Of a DNA stretch of 49,190 bases, positions 15,524 through 23,463 are shown one piece after another. The notes under the pieces were generated by a model. That model searched no databases and was not told the origin of the DNA. It worked only from the letters and a program-made list of their open reading frames with translations. Positions within the stretch are counted from its first letter, which is position 1. Every line of letters begins with the position of its first letter. The translations under genes and the position numbers were made by a program. The stretch is taken from assembly GCF_002101785.1 (NCBI RefSeq), contig NZ_LQPJ01000110.1, forward strand, positions 1 through 49,190. Reading direction: 5' to 3'. This DNA is from Mycobacterium palustre. Lineage in GTDB: Bacteria; Actinomycetota; Actinomycetes; Mycobacteriales; Mycobacteriaceae.

Positions 15524-15954
15524 GGGCGCGCTAGAAGTTCCAGCGTCAGCTCGTCTTGCCGGCCGCCGTAGTACTTGTCGAGCAACTCGAGGAAATCCTC
15601 GTTGTCATCGGTGGCGCGGGCGAACAGCGTCATCGACGAGCGCAGCTTCAGGTCGTCGGGCGAGCCGAAGATTGCGGCGGCCGAACGACCCCGAACCTGG
15701 TTGACCAGCCGGGTGCATTCGCGCAGCCGCGGCCCCAGCACCTCGTGCCGCAGGTACGCGCGGGCCTCGTCCAGCGAGGCGATGCCGTAGCGTTCGGCCG
15801 TCGGGCTGCTGCCCAGCCCGCGCAGCTGCGGGAACACAAACCACATCCAGTGACTGCGCTTTCGGCCGCGGCGCAGCTCGTCGACGACGTTGCCGTAAAC
15901 CGGTGACTGCGCGTCGACGAAGCGCTTCAAGTCGAAGGGGTCGGTCAACGACAT
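15520..15954 (-). CDS. DUF1810 family protein (Rv1873-like)
   Basis: A 144-residue all-helical protein with the DUF1810 hallmarks: [12 protein letters not shown] at the N-terminus, [17 protein letters not shown], and [10 protein letters not shown]. tuberculosis Rv1873 has the same size and the same position next to lldD2. ATG 15954 is only 19 bases from the divergent lldD2 ATG, so any promoter for either must lie within the other gene. The biochemical role is unknown. Confidence 0.92.
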   Translation of the reverse strand: MSLTDPFDLKRFVDAQSPVYGNVVDELRRGRKRSHWMWFVFPQLRGLGSSPTAERYGIASLDEARAYLRHEVLGPRLRECTRLVNQVRGRSAAAIFGSPDDLKLRSSMTLFARATDDNEDFLELLDKYYGGRQDELTLELLARP

Positions 15955-15973
15955 ACGACTACGGTGGCACACC

Positions 15974-17254
15974 ATGGAATTCAAAAGACGGATGGGGTTG
16001 AAAAGACGGGACTCGATCAAGCGACGAGTGCCCAAGGCGCGCGACCTCGCGCCGCTGATCCAGTTCAAACGCCCGCAATTCGACGCCACCAAGCGCCGGC
16101 TCGACGCCGCGTACACCATCGAAGATTTGCGGCGCATCGCCAAGCGGCGCACCCCAAAGGCGGCGTTCGACTACACCGACGGTGCCGCCGACGACGAGCT
16201 GTCGATCCGGCGCGCCCGACAGGCCTTCCGCGACATCGAGTTTCACCCGACGATCCTGCGTGACGTCTCCCAAGTGACCGCCGGGTGGAACGTGCTCGGC
16301 CAGCCCGTCGTCCTGCCCTTCGGGATCGCGCCCACGGGGTTCACCCGGCTCATGCACACCGAGGGCGAGATCGGCGGCGCGGCGGCCGCGGCCCGGGCCG
16401 GGATCCCGTTCTCGCTCTCGACGTTGGGCACGACGGCGATCGAAGACCTGGTGGCCGCGGTCCCGCAGGGGCGCAAGTGGTTTCAGCTCTACATGTGGCG
16501 CGACCGCGAGCGTTCGATGGCGCTGGTGCAGCGCGCCGCCGACGCGGGGTTCGACACGCTGCTGGCCACCGTCGACGTGCCGGTCGCCGGCGCGCGGCTG
16601 CGCGACAACCGCAACGGCATGACGATCCCGCCGACGCTGACGCTGCGCACCGTGCTGGACGCGGTGCCGCACCCGAAGTGGTGGTTCGACCTGCTGACCA
16701 CCGAGCCGCTGGCGTTCGCGTCGCTGGATCGCTGGCCGGGCACCGTCGGCGAATACCTGAGCACCATGTTCGATCCCAGCCTCACCTTCGACGACCTGGA
16801 GTGGATCAAGGCCAAGTGGCCCGGCAAGCTGGTCGTCAAGGGAATTCAGACGCTCGAGGACGCGCGTGCCGTCGTCGACCGCGGCGTCGACGGCATCGTG
16901 TTGTCCAATCACGGTGGCCGGCAATTGGATCGGGCCCCGGTGCCGTTCCACCTGCTGCCCGCGGTGGCGCGCGAACTGGGCAACGACACCGAGATCCTGG
17001 TGGACACCGGCATCATGTCGGGCGCCGACATCGTGGCCTCGATCGCGCTGGGGGCGCGCTGCACCCTGGTCGGGCGGGCCTATCTGTACGGGCTGATGGC
17101 CGGCGGCGAGGCGGGCGTGGCTCGCGCGATCGAAATCCTGCGGGACGGCGTGATGCGGACGATGGCGCTGCTCGGCGTTACCTGCCTCGAGGAGCTTTCG
17201 CCCGCGCACGTGACGCAGCTGCGGCGGCTGGAGCCGATTTCGCCGCAAGCGTGA
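15974..17254 (+). CDS. lldD2: L-lactate dehydrogenase (quinone), LldD2
   Basis: A 426-residue FMN-dependent alpha-hydroxyacid dehydrogenase oxidising L-lactate to pyruvate, feeding electrons to the respiratory chain. Visible signatures are [38 protein letters not shown] (catalytic His, substrate-binding Arg) and [12 protein letters not shown]. The start is uncertain: ATG 15974 and 15992 and GTG 16028 are in frame, none with a clear ribosome site, and the N-terminus is lysine/arginine-rich with AAAAGACGG written twice. The core begins near residue 30. It probably associates with the membrane surface. Confidence 0.93.
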   Translation: MEFKRRMGLKRRDSIKRRVPKARDLAPLIQFKRPQFDATKRRLDAAYTIEDLRRIAKRRTPKAAFDYTDGAADDELSIRRARQAFRDIEFHPTILRDVSQVTAGWNVLGQPVVLPFGIAPTGFTRLMHTEGEIGGAAAAARAGIPFSLSTLGTTAIEDLVAAVPQGRKWFQLYMWRDRERSMALVQRAADAGFDTLLATVDVPVAGARLRDNRNGMTIPPTLTLRTVLDAVPHPKWWFDLLTTEPLAFASLDRWPGTVGEYLSTMFDPSLTFDDLEWIKAKWPGKLVVKGIQTLEDARAVVDRGVDGIVLSNHGGRQLDRAPVPFHLLPAVARELGNDTEILVDTGIMSGADIVASIALGARCTLVGRAYLYGLMAGGEAGVARAIEILRDGVMRTMALLGVTCLEELSPAHVTQLRRLEPISPQA

Positions 17255-17325
17255 CGGTCGGGCGCCGGGAACAAATGGACTTCAGGCTGGGTTAAGCGCA
17301 TCAGACTCAACTTTTTGGAGGAGTG

Positions 17326-19647
17326 ATGGCTGAAGCCAAGTCAGTGCCCGTGTTGTTCACCGGCACGATCGTGTTGCCCGGAATGGTGGTCCCGATCGCG
17401 CTGGACGACGCCGCCCGGGCGGCAATCGACGCCGCGCAGGCCAGCGAGTCCGGGCAGCTGCTCATCGCCCCCCGCCTGGACGACCGGTACCCGACCCACG
17501 GCGTGATCGCGAAGATCCTGCAGGTCGGGCGGATCGCCGGGGGCGGAACCGCCGCCGTCGTGCGCGGCGAGCGGCGCGCACACATCGGGGCCGGGGCCTC
17601 CGGGCCCGGAGCGGCGCTGTGGGTCGAGGTGACCGAGGTTCCCGCGGCCCAGCCGAACGACGAGGTCAAGGCGCTGGCGGCCGAATACAAGAAGTTGCTG
17701 CTGGCCATGCTGCAGCGGCGCGAGGCGTGGGAGATCGTCGACTACGTCAACGGCCTGACCGACCCGTCGGCGCTGGCGGACACCTCGGGCTACGCGTCCT
17801 ACCTGACCGACGTGCAGAAGCGGCAGCTGCTGGAGACCGAAGATGTGGGCCGTCGCCTCCGTCTGCTGATCGACTGGACCAGCGGGCACCTCGCCGAGAT
17901 CGAGGTCAGCGAGAAGATCGCCGAGGACGTCCGCGAGGGCATGGAGAAGACGCAGAAGGAATTCCTGCTGCGCCAGCAGCTGGCCGCGATCCGCAAGGAA
18001 CTCGGCGAGGGCGAACCGGACGGGTCTGACGACTACCGCGCCCGCGTCGAGGCCGCCGACCTGCCCGACAAGGTGCGCGAGGCCGCGCTGCGGGAGGTCG
18101 GCAAGCTGGAACGCGCCAGCGACCAGAGCCCGGAAAGCGGCTGGATTCGCACCTGGCTGGACACGGTCCTGGACCTGCCGTGGAACACCCGGACCGAGGA
18201 TTCGACGGACCTCAAGGCGGCCCGGGCAATCCTGGACGCCGACCACCACGGGCTGGACGACGTCAAGGACCGCATCGTCGAGTACCTGGCCGTGCGCACC
18301 CGTCGGGCCCAGCGGGGGCTGCAGGTCGTCGGCGGCCGCGGCTCGGGTGCGGTGATGGTGCTGGCGGGCCCGCCCGGCGTCGGCAAGACATCGCTGGGCG
18401 AGAGCGTGGCGCGGGCGCTGGGCCGCAAGTTCGTGCGGGTCGCCCTGGGCGGGGTGCGCGACGAGGCCGAGATCCGCGGGCACCGGCGCACCTACGTGGG
18501 CGCGCTGCCGGGCCGCATCGTGCGCGCCATCGGCGAGGCGGGGTCGATGAATCCCGTTGTGCTGCTGGACGAGATCGACAAGGTCGGCTCCGACTACCGC
18601 GGCGACCCGAGCGCGGCGCTGCTCGAGGTGCTCGACCCCGCGCAGAACCACACCTTCCGCGACCACTACCTGGATCTGGACCTGGACCTGTCCGACGTGG
18701 TGTTTTTGGCCACCGCCAACGTGATCGAGAACATCCCGTCGGCGCTGCTGGACCGCATGGAGCTGGTGGCCATCGACGGCTACACCGAGGACGACAAGGT
18801 CGCCATCGCGCGCGACTACCTGCTGCCCCGGCAGCGGGAACGGGCCGCGCTGACCGACGCCGAGGTCACGGTGACCGACGCCGCGCTGCGCAAGATCGCG
18901 GCCGATTACACGCGCGAACCCGGGGTGCGGCAGTTCGAGCGGCTGCTGGCCAAGGCGCTGCGCAAGGTCACGACGAAGATCGCCGACGAACCGGTGACCC
19001 CGGTGGTCATCGACGAACCGGACCTGGTGTCCTACCTGGGCCGTCCGAGGTTCACCCCGGAGTCGGCCGAACGCACCGCGGTGCCCGGCGTGGCCACCGG
19101 CCTGGCGGTCACCGGCCTGGGCGGCGACGTGCTCTACATCGAGGCCGGCGCCACCGACGGCGAACCCGGGTTGCAGTTGACGGGCCAGCTGGGCGACGTG
19201 ATGAAGGAGTCGGCGCAGATCGCGCTGTCCTACGTGCGCTCGCACGCCCCGCAGCTCGGTGTCGACCCCAAGGCGCTGGACCGGCGGATCCACGTGCACG
19301 TGCCCGCGGGCGCGGTGCCCAAGGACGGCCCGTCGGCCGGCGTCACGATGGTGACCGCGCTGGTCTCGATGGCCACCGGGCGCCGGGTGCGCTCCGATGT
19401 CGGCATGACCGGCGAGGTCACGCTCAACGGGCGGGTGCTGCCGATCGGCGGCGTCAAGCAGAAGCTGCTGGCCGCGCAGCGCGCCGGGCTGTCGACGGTT
19501 TTCATCCCGGCGCGCAACGAGCCGGACCTGGATGACGTCCCGGCCGAGGTGCTCGACGCGCTCGAGGTGAAGCCGATGACCGACGTCGCCGAGATCGTCG
19601 CCCAGGCGCTCGAACCGGCGCCGCAGGCCGCCTCGGCCGCGGCCTGA
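17326..19647 (+). CDS. lon: ATP-dependent protease Lon
   Basis: A 773-residue Lon protease that unfolds and degrades abnormal and some regulatory proteins. Domains in order: LON N-terminal substrate-binding domain (1-~200), a helical stalk, AAA+ ATPase with Walker A GPPGVGKT (348-355) and Walker B VVLLDEID (411-418), and the protease domain with catalytic S670 in KDGPSAG and K713 in GGVKQK. GGAGGAG just before ATG 17326 fixes the start. M. tuberculosis is known to lack Lon, whereas M. smegmatis has it. Here it stands between the lldD2 and Rv1870/71-like genes. Confidence 0.97.
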   Translation: MAEAKSVPVLFTGTIVLPGMVVPIALDDAARAAIDAAQASESGQLLIAPRLDDRYPTHGVIAKILQVGRIAGGGTAAVVRGERRAHIGAGASGPGAALWVEVTEVPAAQPNDEVKALAAEYKKLLLAMLQRREAWEIVDYVNGLTDPSALADTSGYASYLTDVQKRQLLETEDVGRRLRLLIDWTSGHLAEIEVSEKIAEDVREGMEKTQKEFLLRQQLAAIRKELGEGEPDGSDDYRARVEAADLPDKVREAALREVGKLERASDQSPESGWIRTWLDTVLDLPWNTRTEDSTDLKAARAILDADHHGLDDVKDRIVEYLAVRTRRAQRGLQVVGGRGSGAVMVLAGPPGVGKTSLGESVARALGRKFVRVALGGVRDEAEIRGHRRTYVGALPGRIVRAIGEAGSMNPVVLLDEIDKVGSDYRGDPSAALLEVLDPAQNHTFRDHYLDLDLDLSDVVFLATANVIENIPSALLDRMELVAIDGYTEDDKVAIARDYLLPRQRERAALTDAEVTVTDAALRKIAADYTREPGVRQFERLLAKALRKVTTKIADEPVTPVVIDEPDLVSYLGRPRFTPESAERTAVPGVATGLAVTGLGGDVLYIEAGATDGEPGLQLTGQLGDVMKESAQIALSYVRSHAPQLGVDPKALDRRIHVHVPAGAVPKDGPSAGVTMVTALVSMATGRRVRSDVGMTGEVTLNGRVLPIGGVKQKLLAAQRAGLSTVFIPARNEPDLDDVPAEVLDALEVKPMTDVAEIVAQALEPAPQAASAAA

Positions 19648-19862
19648 CCCGGCGCCGATCCTGTCGAACCCATGTCGAACGCCTGGGAAATCGTTGCGAA
19701 CTGGTTGGGACGATCCCGTTTTCGTCCGTCCCGGCCCGGGTAGCCAACAGCGGTCGGGGGGTCACCCATAGGCCTGGGCCGGGGCTGGGAATCAACCGAA
19801 CAGCAAGGTCAATGGCCGTTCTGCCGCCTGCGGGGCAGCCCAACCGTCGACAAGGAGTTCAC

Positions 19863-20372
19863 ATGAAGTTGAGCAAATTCGCAGCCACCGCGGCGATGAC
19901 CGGCGCGCTGGGATCCGCAGCACTGGGCATCGGCGCCGGCTTCGCGCAAGCCGACCCAAACGGCCCCAACGTGCCGGGTCCGAACGTCCCGGGCCCCAAC
20001 GTCCCGGGGCCGAACGCGCCGGGCGTTCCCGACCGCGACGGGCCCGGGCAGCTCCCTTACGCGCCGGGGCAGCCGATTTGTAACGGCGGACAGGGCGTGA
20101 ACTGCAACGGGCCGGGCTCGCCGCTGCCGCCGGGGCAGAACGGGTTCCCGCCGCCGGGGCACTACAACGACCCGGGCCGCTACGGGCTCCCGGCCACCTG
20201 GGTTCCCCCGGTGGGCGACCCCGACGGGACCCAACTTCCGGTGGTGTTCAACCCCGACCTGGGCCAGTGGGGCGTCAACACCTCCAGCGGCTTCCAGGCC
20301 TACACGCCCGCCGGCGGCGTCAATGGCGGCGTCAATGGGGGCGTCAATGGTGGCGTTGGAGCGCCCAGGTAA
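19863..20372 (+). CDS. Secreted Pro/Gly/Asn-rich protein with two tandem-repeat tracts
   Basis: A 169-residue exported protein. A signal peptide (residues 1-~30, hydrophobic core AATAAMTGALGSAALGIGAG) ends in FAQADP, a good signal-peptidase site. The mature N-terminus carries four GPNVP units and the C-terminus a VNGG repeat. Two Cys (ICNGGQGVNC) may form a disulfide. The middle region (RYGLPATWVPPVGDPDG...WGVNTSSGFQAYTP) looks folded. AAGGAG precedes ATG 19863. A strong terminator follows. I do not recognise a function; cell-wall or extracellular location is inferred. Confidence 0.85.
   Translation: MKLSKFAATAAMTGALGSAALGIGAGFAQADPNGPNVPGPNVPGPNVPGPNAPGVPDRDGPGQLPYAPGQPICNGGQGVNCNGPGSPLPPGQNGFPPPGHYNDPGRYGLPATWVPPVGDPDGTQLPVVFNPDLGQWGVNTSSGFQAYTPAGGVNGGVNGGVNGGVGAPR
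19962..20021 (+). repeat. Four 15-bp coding repeats (GPNVP)
   Basis: Four units of 15 bases encode GPNVP, GPNVP, GPNVP and GPNAP directly after the signal peptide. Third-position changes between units (CCC/CCG, GTG/GTC) show an amino-acid-level repeat that is not a fresh duplication. Confidence 0.85.
20313..20360 (+). repeat. 12-bp coding repeats (GGVN)
   Basis: Three nearly identical 12-base units GGCGGCGTCAAT (third starts GGG) and one degenerate unit lie at the C-terminus of the secreted protein. Their near identity makes slippage and length variation between strains likely. Confidence 0.8.
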
Positions 20373-20395
20373 AACCGGCTTTTCGAAAGCTGTGG

Positions 20396-20421
20396 CAGCC
20401 GCCCCTGAAAAGGGGCGGCTG
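20396..20421 (+). terminator. Intrinsic terminator-like hairpin after the secreted protein
   Basis: Arms CAGCCGCCCC and GGGGCGGCTG pair perfectly over 10 bp around a TGAAAA loop, starting 24 bases after the stop codon. Only two T follow, which is usual for mycobacterial hairpin terminators. Confidence 0.8.
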
Positions 20422-20462
20422 TTGCACGCTGGCTGTTCCACGTTGCGGCAGAATCGCGGCTT

Positions 20463-20807
20463 ATGGCCTACGACGAAGATTTGGCCAACCGGATCCGCGA
20501 GCTGCTCGGCTCCGAGCGGGGCGTCGAGGAAAAACGCATGTTCGGGGGTCTGGCGTTTTTGATCGACGGCAACATGTCGGTGGCCGTCAGCGGCCAAGGC
20601 GGTCTGTTGGTGCGGGTGCCGCCGGAGGACACCGAGAAGCTGTCCCGCCGCCGGCACGTCAGCCCCATGCTGATTTCGGGCCGCGAGACCCGCGGCTGGC
20701 TGCGCGTCGACGCCGACGCCGTGGCGACCAAGCGCCAGCTTCGGGACTGGGTCACGCGCGGGGTTGGCTGCGCGCGCGGGCTGCCGCCCAAATCGCGGCC
20801 CGGTTAG
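20463..20807 (+). CDS. TfoX N-terminal-domain protein
   Basis: A 114-residue protein with the TfoX/Sxy N-terminal fold: RIRELLGSERGVEEKRMFGG, FLIDGNMSVAV and the C-terminal RGWLRVD...LRDWV. It lacks the C-terminal TfoX domain that competence regulators carry. ATG 20463 has no ribosome site, so a leaderless transcript is possible. It is the first of four closely spaced plus-strand genes (TfoX-N, HhH, DUF72, ferredoxin reductase). Function is unknown; it may correspond to M. tuberculosis Rv1871c, which I cannot confirm. Confidence 0.85.
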   Translation: MAYDEDLANRIRELLGSERGVEEKRMFGGLAFLIDGNMSVAVSGQGGLLVRVPPEDTEKLSRRRHVSPMLISGRETRGWLRVDADAVATKRQLRDWVTRGVGCARGLPPKSRPG

Positions 20808-20837
20808 CCGCGGGGCGCCGCGGGTACGGGGTGCGGT

Positions 20838-21464
20838 ATGGACAAGCGCGTGCGGCGGCTGCTCGACGTCGCCGGCACCACCTACGCGGCCGAGGCAGGC
20901 ATCAAGATGGCCGACAAGCCGATGCCGCTGTTTCAACTGTTGGTGCTTTGCATGCTCGCCAGCAAGCCGATCGATGCCGCCATCGCGATGGACGCCGCAC
21001 GCGAGGTCTTCCGCGCGGGCCTGCGCACGCCCACGGCCGTGCTGGCGTCCGACCGGCACACCATGATCAGCGCCTTCGGGCGCGCCCACTACGTGCGCTA
21101 CGACGAGAGTTCGGCCACCCGCCTCACCGACATGGCCCGACGGGTCCGCGACGACTATTCCGGGGACCTGCGGCGACTCGCCGACCGCAGCCGGCCCGAC
21201 GTCGCCGACGCCACGCGAATGCTGAAGAAGTTCAAGGGAATTGGCGACACCGGCGCCGACATCTTCCTGCGCGAGGTGCAGGACGTCTGGGGCTGGGTGC
21301 GCCCCTACTTCGACGACCGCGCCATCGCGGGGGCTGACCGACTGGGGTTGCCCAGCCAGCCGGAGAAGCTGGCGGCGCTTGCCCCGCGGGCGACTGCGCG
21401 GCTGGCGGCCGCGCTCGTCCGGGCCTCCCTGGACGACGACGTGTGCCGGCGGGTGGCCGGTTGA
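20838..21464 (+). CDS. Helix-hairpin-helix DNA-glycosylase-like protein (Rv1870-like)
   Basis: A 208-residue protein with one recognisable helix-hairpin-helix, KKFKGIGDTGADIFLREVQ (residues ~132-150), typical of HhH-GPD base-excision enzymes. The Asp expected after the hairpin may be one of the acidic residues in PYFDDRAI. It is shorter than EndoIII and has no C-terminal [4Fe-4S] cysteine cluster. ATG 20838 is 30 bases after the TfoX-N gene. A DNA-binding role is well supported; glycosylase activity is not proven. Confidence 0.8.
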   Translation: MDKRVRRLLDVAGTTYAAEAGIKMADKPMPLFQLLVLCMLASKPIDAAIAMDAAREVFRAGLRTPTAVLASDRHTMISAFGRAHYVRYDESSATRLTDMARRVRDDYSGDLRRLADRSRPDVADATRMLKKFKGIGDTGADIFLREVQDVWGWVRPYFDDRAIAGADRLGLPSQPEKLAALAPRATARLAAALVRASLDDDVCRRVAG

Positions 21465-21471
21465 TCCGCCG

Positions 21472-22197
21472 TTGACCGTCCGGATCGGGACCTCGGGATG
21501 GTCCTACGACCACTGGGCCGACGTCCTGTACCCGCCGGGGCTGCCGTCCGCGCGGCGGTTGGCCCGGTTCGTCGAGGTCTTCGACACCGTCGAGCTCAAC
21601 GCGAGTTTCTACCGGTGGCCCAAGGATTCGACCTTCGCCGGGTGGCGCGAGCAGTTGCCGGAGGGGTTCAAGATGTCGGTCAAGGCGCACCGGGGGCTGA
21701 CCCACTACCGTCGGCTCGCCTCGCCCGAGCCGTGGATCGAACGCTTCGAGCGCTGCTGGCAGCTGCTGGGCGATCGCCGCGGCGTGCTGCTGGTGCAGCT
21801 CCACCCCGAGCAGCAGCGCGACGACGCCCGGCTGGACAACTTCCTGCGCAGCATGCCCGAGTGGATCCGGGTGGCCGTCGAGCTGCGGCACCCGTCGTGG
21901 AACGACCCGGTCGTCTACCGGCTGCTGGAACGCCGCCGGGCCGCCTACGTGGTGATGAGCGGCGCCGGCCTGGCTTGCGTCCCGCGGGCCACCACCGACC
22001 TGGTGTACGTGCGGATGCACGGTCCCGACCAGGACGCGATCTATGCGGGCAGCTATTCCGACGACGAGCTGCGGCGCTGGGCGGACCGGATCGCCCAGTG
22101 GGACGGCCAGGGCAGGGACGTGTGGATGTATTTCAACAACGACCTCGGCGGCCATGCCGTGCGCAATGCGCTGACGCTGCGGAAACTGTTGAGCTGA
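21472..22197 (+). CDS. DUF72 (YecE-like) TIM-barrel protein
   Basis: A 241-residue DUF72 protein. Hallmarks are VRIGTSGWSYDHW at the N-terminus, ELNASFYRWP, FKMSVKAHRGLTHYRRL, the GVLLVQLHP strand and YVRMHGP near the C-terminus. The TTG at 21472 places the family N-terminus correctly and lies seven bases after the HhH stop, suggesting an operon with re-initiation. No better start is in frame nearby. DUF72 proteins have no firmly assigned reaction. Confidence 0.85.
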   Translation: MTVRIGTSGWSYDHWADVLYPPGLPSARRLARFVEVFDTVELNASFYRWPKDSTFAGWREQLPEGFKMSVKAHRGLTHYRRLASPEPWIERFERCWQLLGDRRGVLLVQLHPEQQRDDARLDNFLRSMPEWIRVAVELRHPSWNDPVVYRLLERRRAAYVVMSGAGLACVPRATTDLVYVRMHGPDQDAIYAGSYSDDELRRWADRIAQWDGQGRDVWMYFNNDLGGHAVRNALTLRKLLS

Positions 22198-22221
22198 GCC
22201 GCCGTGAGTAGGGTGGCGATC

Positions 22222-23463
22222 ATGGCCAGTTCGACCACCTTCGCCGTCGTCGGCGGCGGCCTCGCCGGAGCTAAAGCGGCGGAATCGTTGCGCGACAACG
22301 ACTTTGACGGGGAAATCGTCCTGTTCGCCGACGAGAAGCACCCGCCCTACGAGCGTCCCCCGCTATCCAAGGACTATCTGGCCGGCGCGAAGTCGCTCGC
22401 GGAGTTCACCGTGCACGACTCGGACTGGTATCGCGACAACCGGGTCGATTTGCGGCTCGGCACGCGGGTGACGTCCCTGGACGCGGCCGCACACACCGCC
22501 GGCCTCGGCGACGGCACCAGCGTGACCTACGACAAGCTCCTGTTGGCGACGGGATCGGCCGCGCGCCGCCCTCCGATCCCGGGGTCCGGTGCCGAGGGGG
22601 TGCACTACCTGCGCACCTATGACGACGCGGTCGAACTGAATTCCGTTCTGACCGAAGGGTCTTCGCTGGCGGTGGTGGGCGCGGGCTGGATCGGCCTGGA
22701 GGTGGCGGCCGCGGCCCGCCAGCGCGGCGTCGACGTGACCGTCGTCGAGGCGGCCAAGCAACCGCTGGCGCTCGCGCTCGGGGAATCGGTCGGCGAGGTG
22801 TTCGCCAACCTGCATCGCGAGCGCGGCGTGGACCTTCGGCTGCAGGCGCAGGTCGACGAGATCGAGACGACCAACGGCGCCGCCACCGGCCTGCGCCTGC
22901 GCGACGGGTCGACGATCGCCGCGGACGCGGTCCTGGTGGCCGTCGGCGCCAAACCGAACGTCGAGCTGGCCGAGGCGGCCGGGTTGGCGATGGGCGACGG
23001 CGGGGTGCTCACCGACGCGTCGTTGCGCACCAGCGATCCCGACGTCTACGCCGTCGGGGACATCGCCGCGGCCGAACACCCGCTGTTTCACACCCGCATC
23101 CGCACCGAGCACTGGGCCAACGCGCTCAAGCAGCCCGCGGTGGCGGTGGCCGGGATGCTCGGCCGGCCGGGCGAATACGCCGAGCTGCCCTACTTCTTCA
23201 CCGACCAGTACGACCTGGGAATGGAGTACGCCGGGCATGCGCCCGGCTTCGAACGGGTGGTGTTCCGCGGCGACGTCGAAGGCCGCGAATTCGTCGCGTT
23301 TTGGCTGGACGGCGAGGACCGGGTGCTGGCCGGGATGAACGTCAACGTCTGGGACGTGCTCGACGACGTCAAGGCCCTGATCCGCTCGAGGGTTCCCGTC
23401 GACGTCGACGCGTTGGCCGACCCCGGATCGCCGCTGGCCGACCTGGTGGGCCGGGCCGGTTAG
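22222..23463 (+). CDS. FAD-dependent ferredoxin reductase (Rv1869-like)
   Basis: A 413-residue NAD(P)H:ferredoxin reductase of the putidaredoxin-reductase type, passing electrons to a ferredoxin that serves cytochromes P450 or similar enzymes. FAD site: VVGGGLAGAKAAESL (~residue 7). NAD site: VVGAGWIGLEVAAAA (~150). The C-terminal FAD motif is VYAVGDIA, followed by the reductase C domain. ATG 22222 with AGGGTGG upstream is preferred to GTG 22204. Its stop overlaps that of the convergent Rv1868-like gene (TTAG). Confidence 0.92.
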   Translation: MASSTTFAVVGGGLAGAKAAESLRDNDFDGEIVLFADEKHPPYERPPLSKDYLAGAKSLAEFTVHDSDWYRDNRVDLRLGTRVTSLDAAAHTAGLGDGTSVTYDKLLLATGSAARRPPIPGSGAEGVHYLRTYDDAVELNSVLTEGSSLAVVGAGWIGLEVAAAARQRGVDVTVVEAAKQPLALALGESVGEVFANLHRERGVDLRLQAQVDEIETTNGAATGLRLRDGSTIAADAVLVAVGAKPNVELAEAAGLAMGDGGVLTDASLRTSDPDVYAVGDIAAAEHPLFHTRIRTEHWANALKQPAVAVAGMLGRPGEYAELPYFFTDQYDLGMEYAGHAPGFERVVFRGDVEGREFVAFWLDGEDRVLAGMNVNVWDVLDDVKALIRSRVPVDVDALADPGSPLADLVGRAG

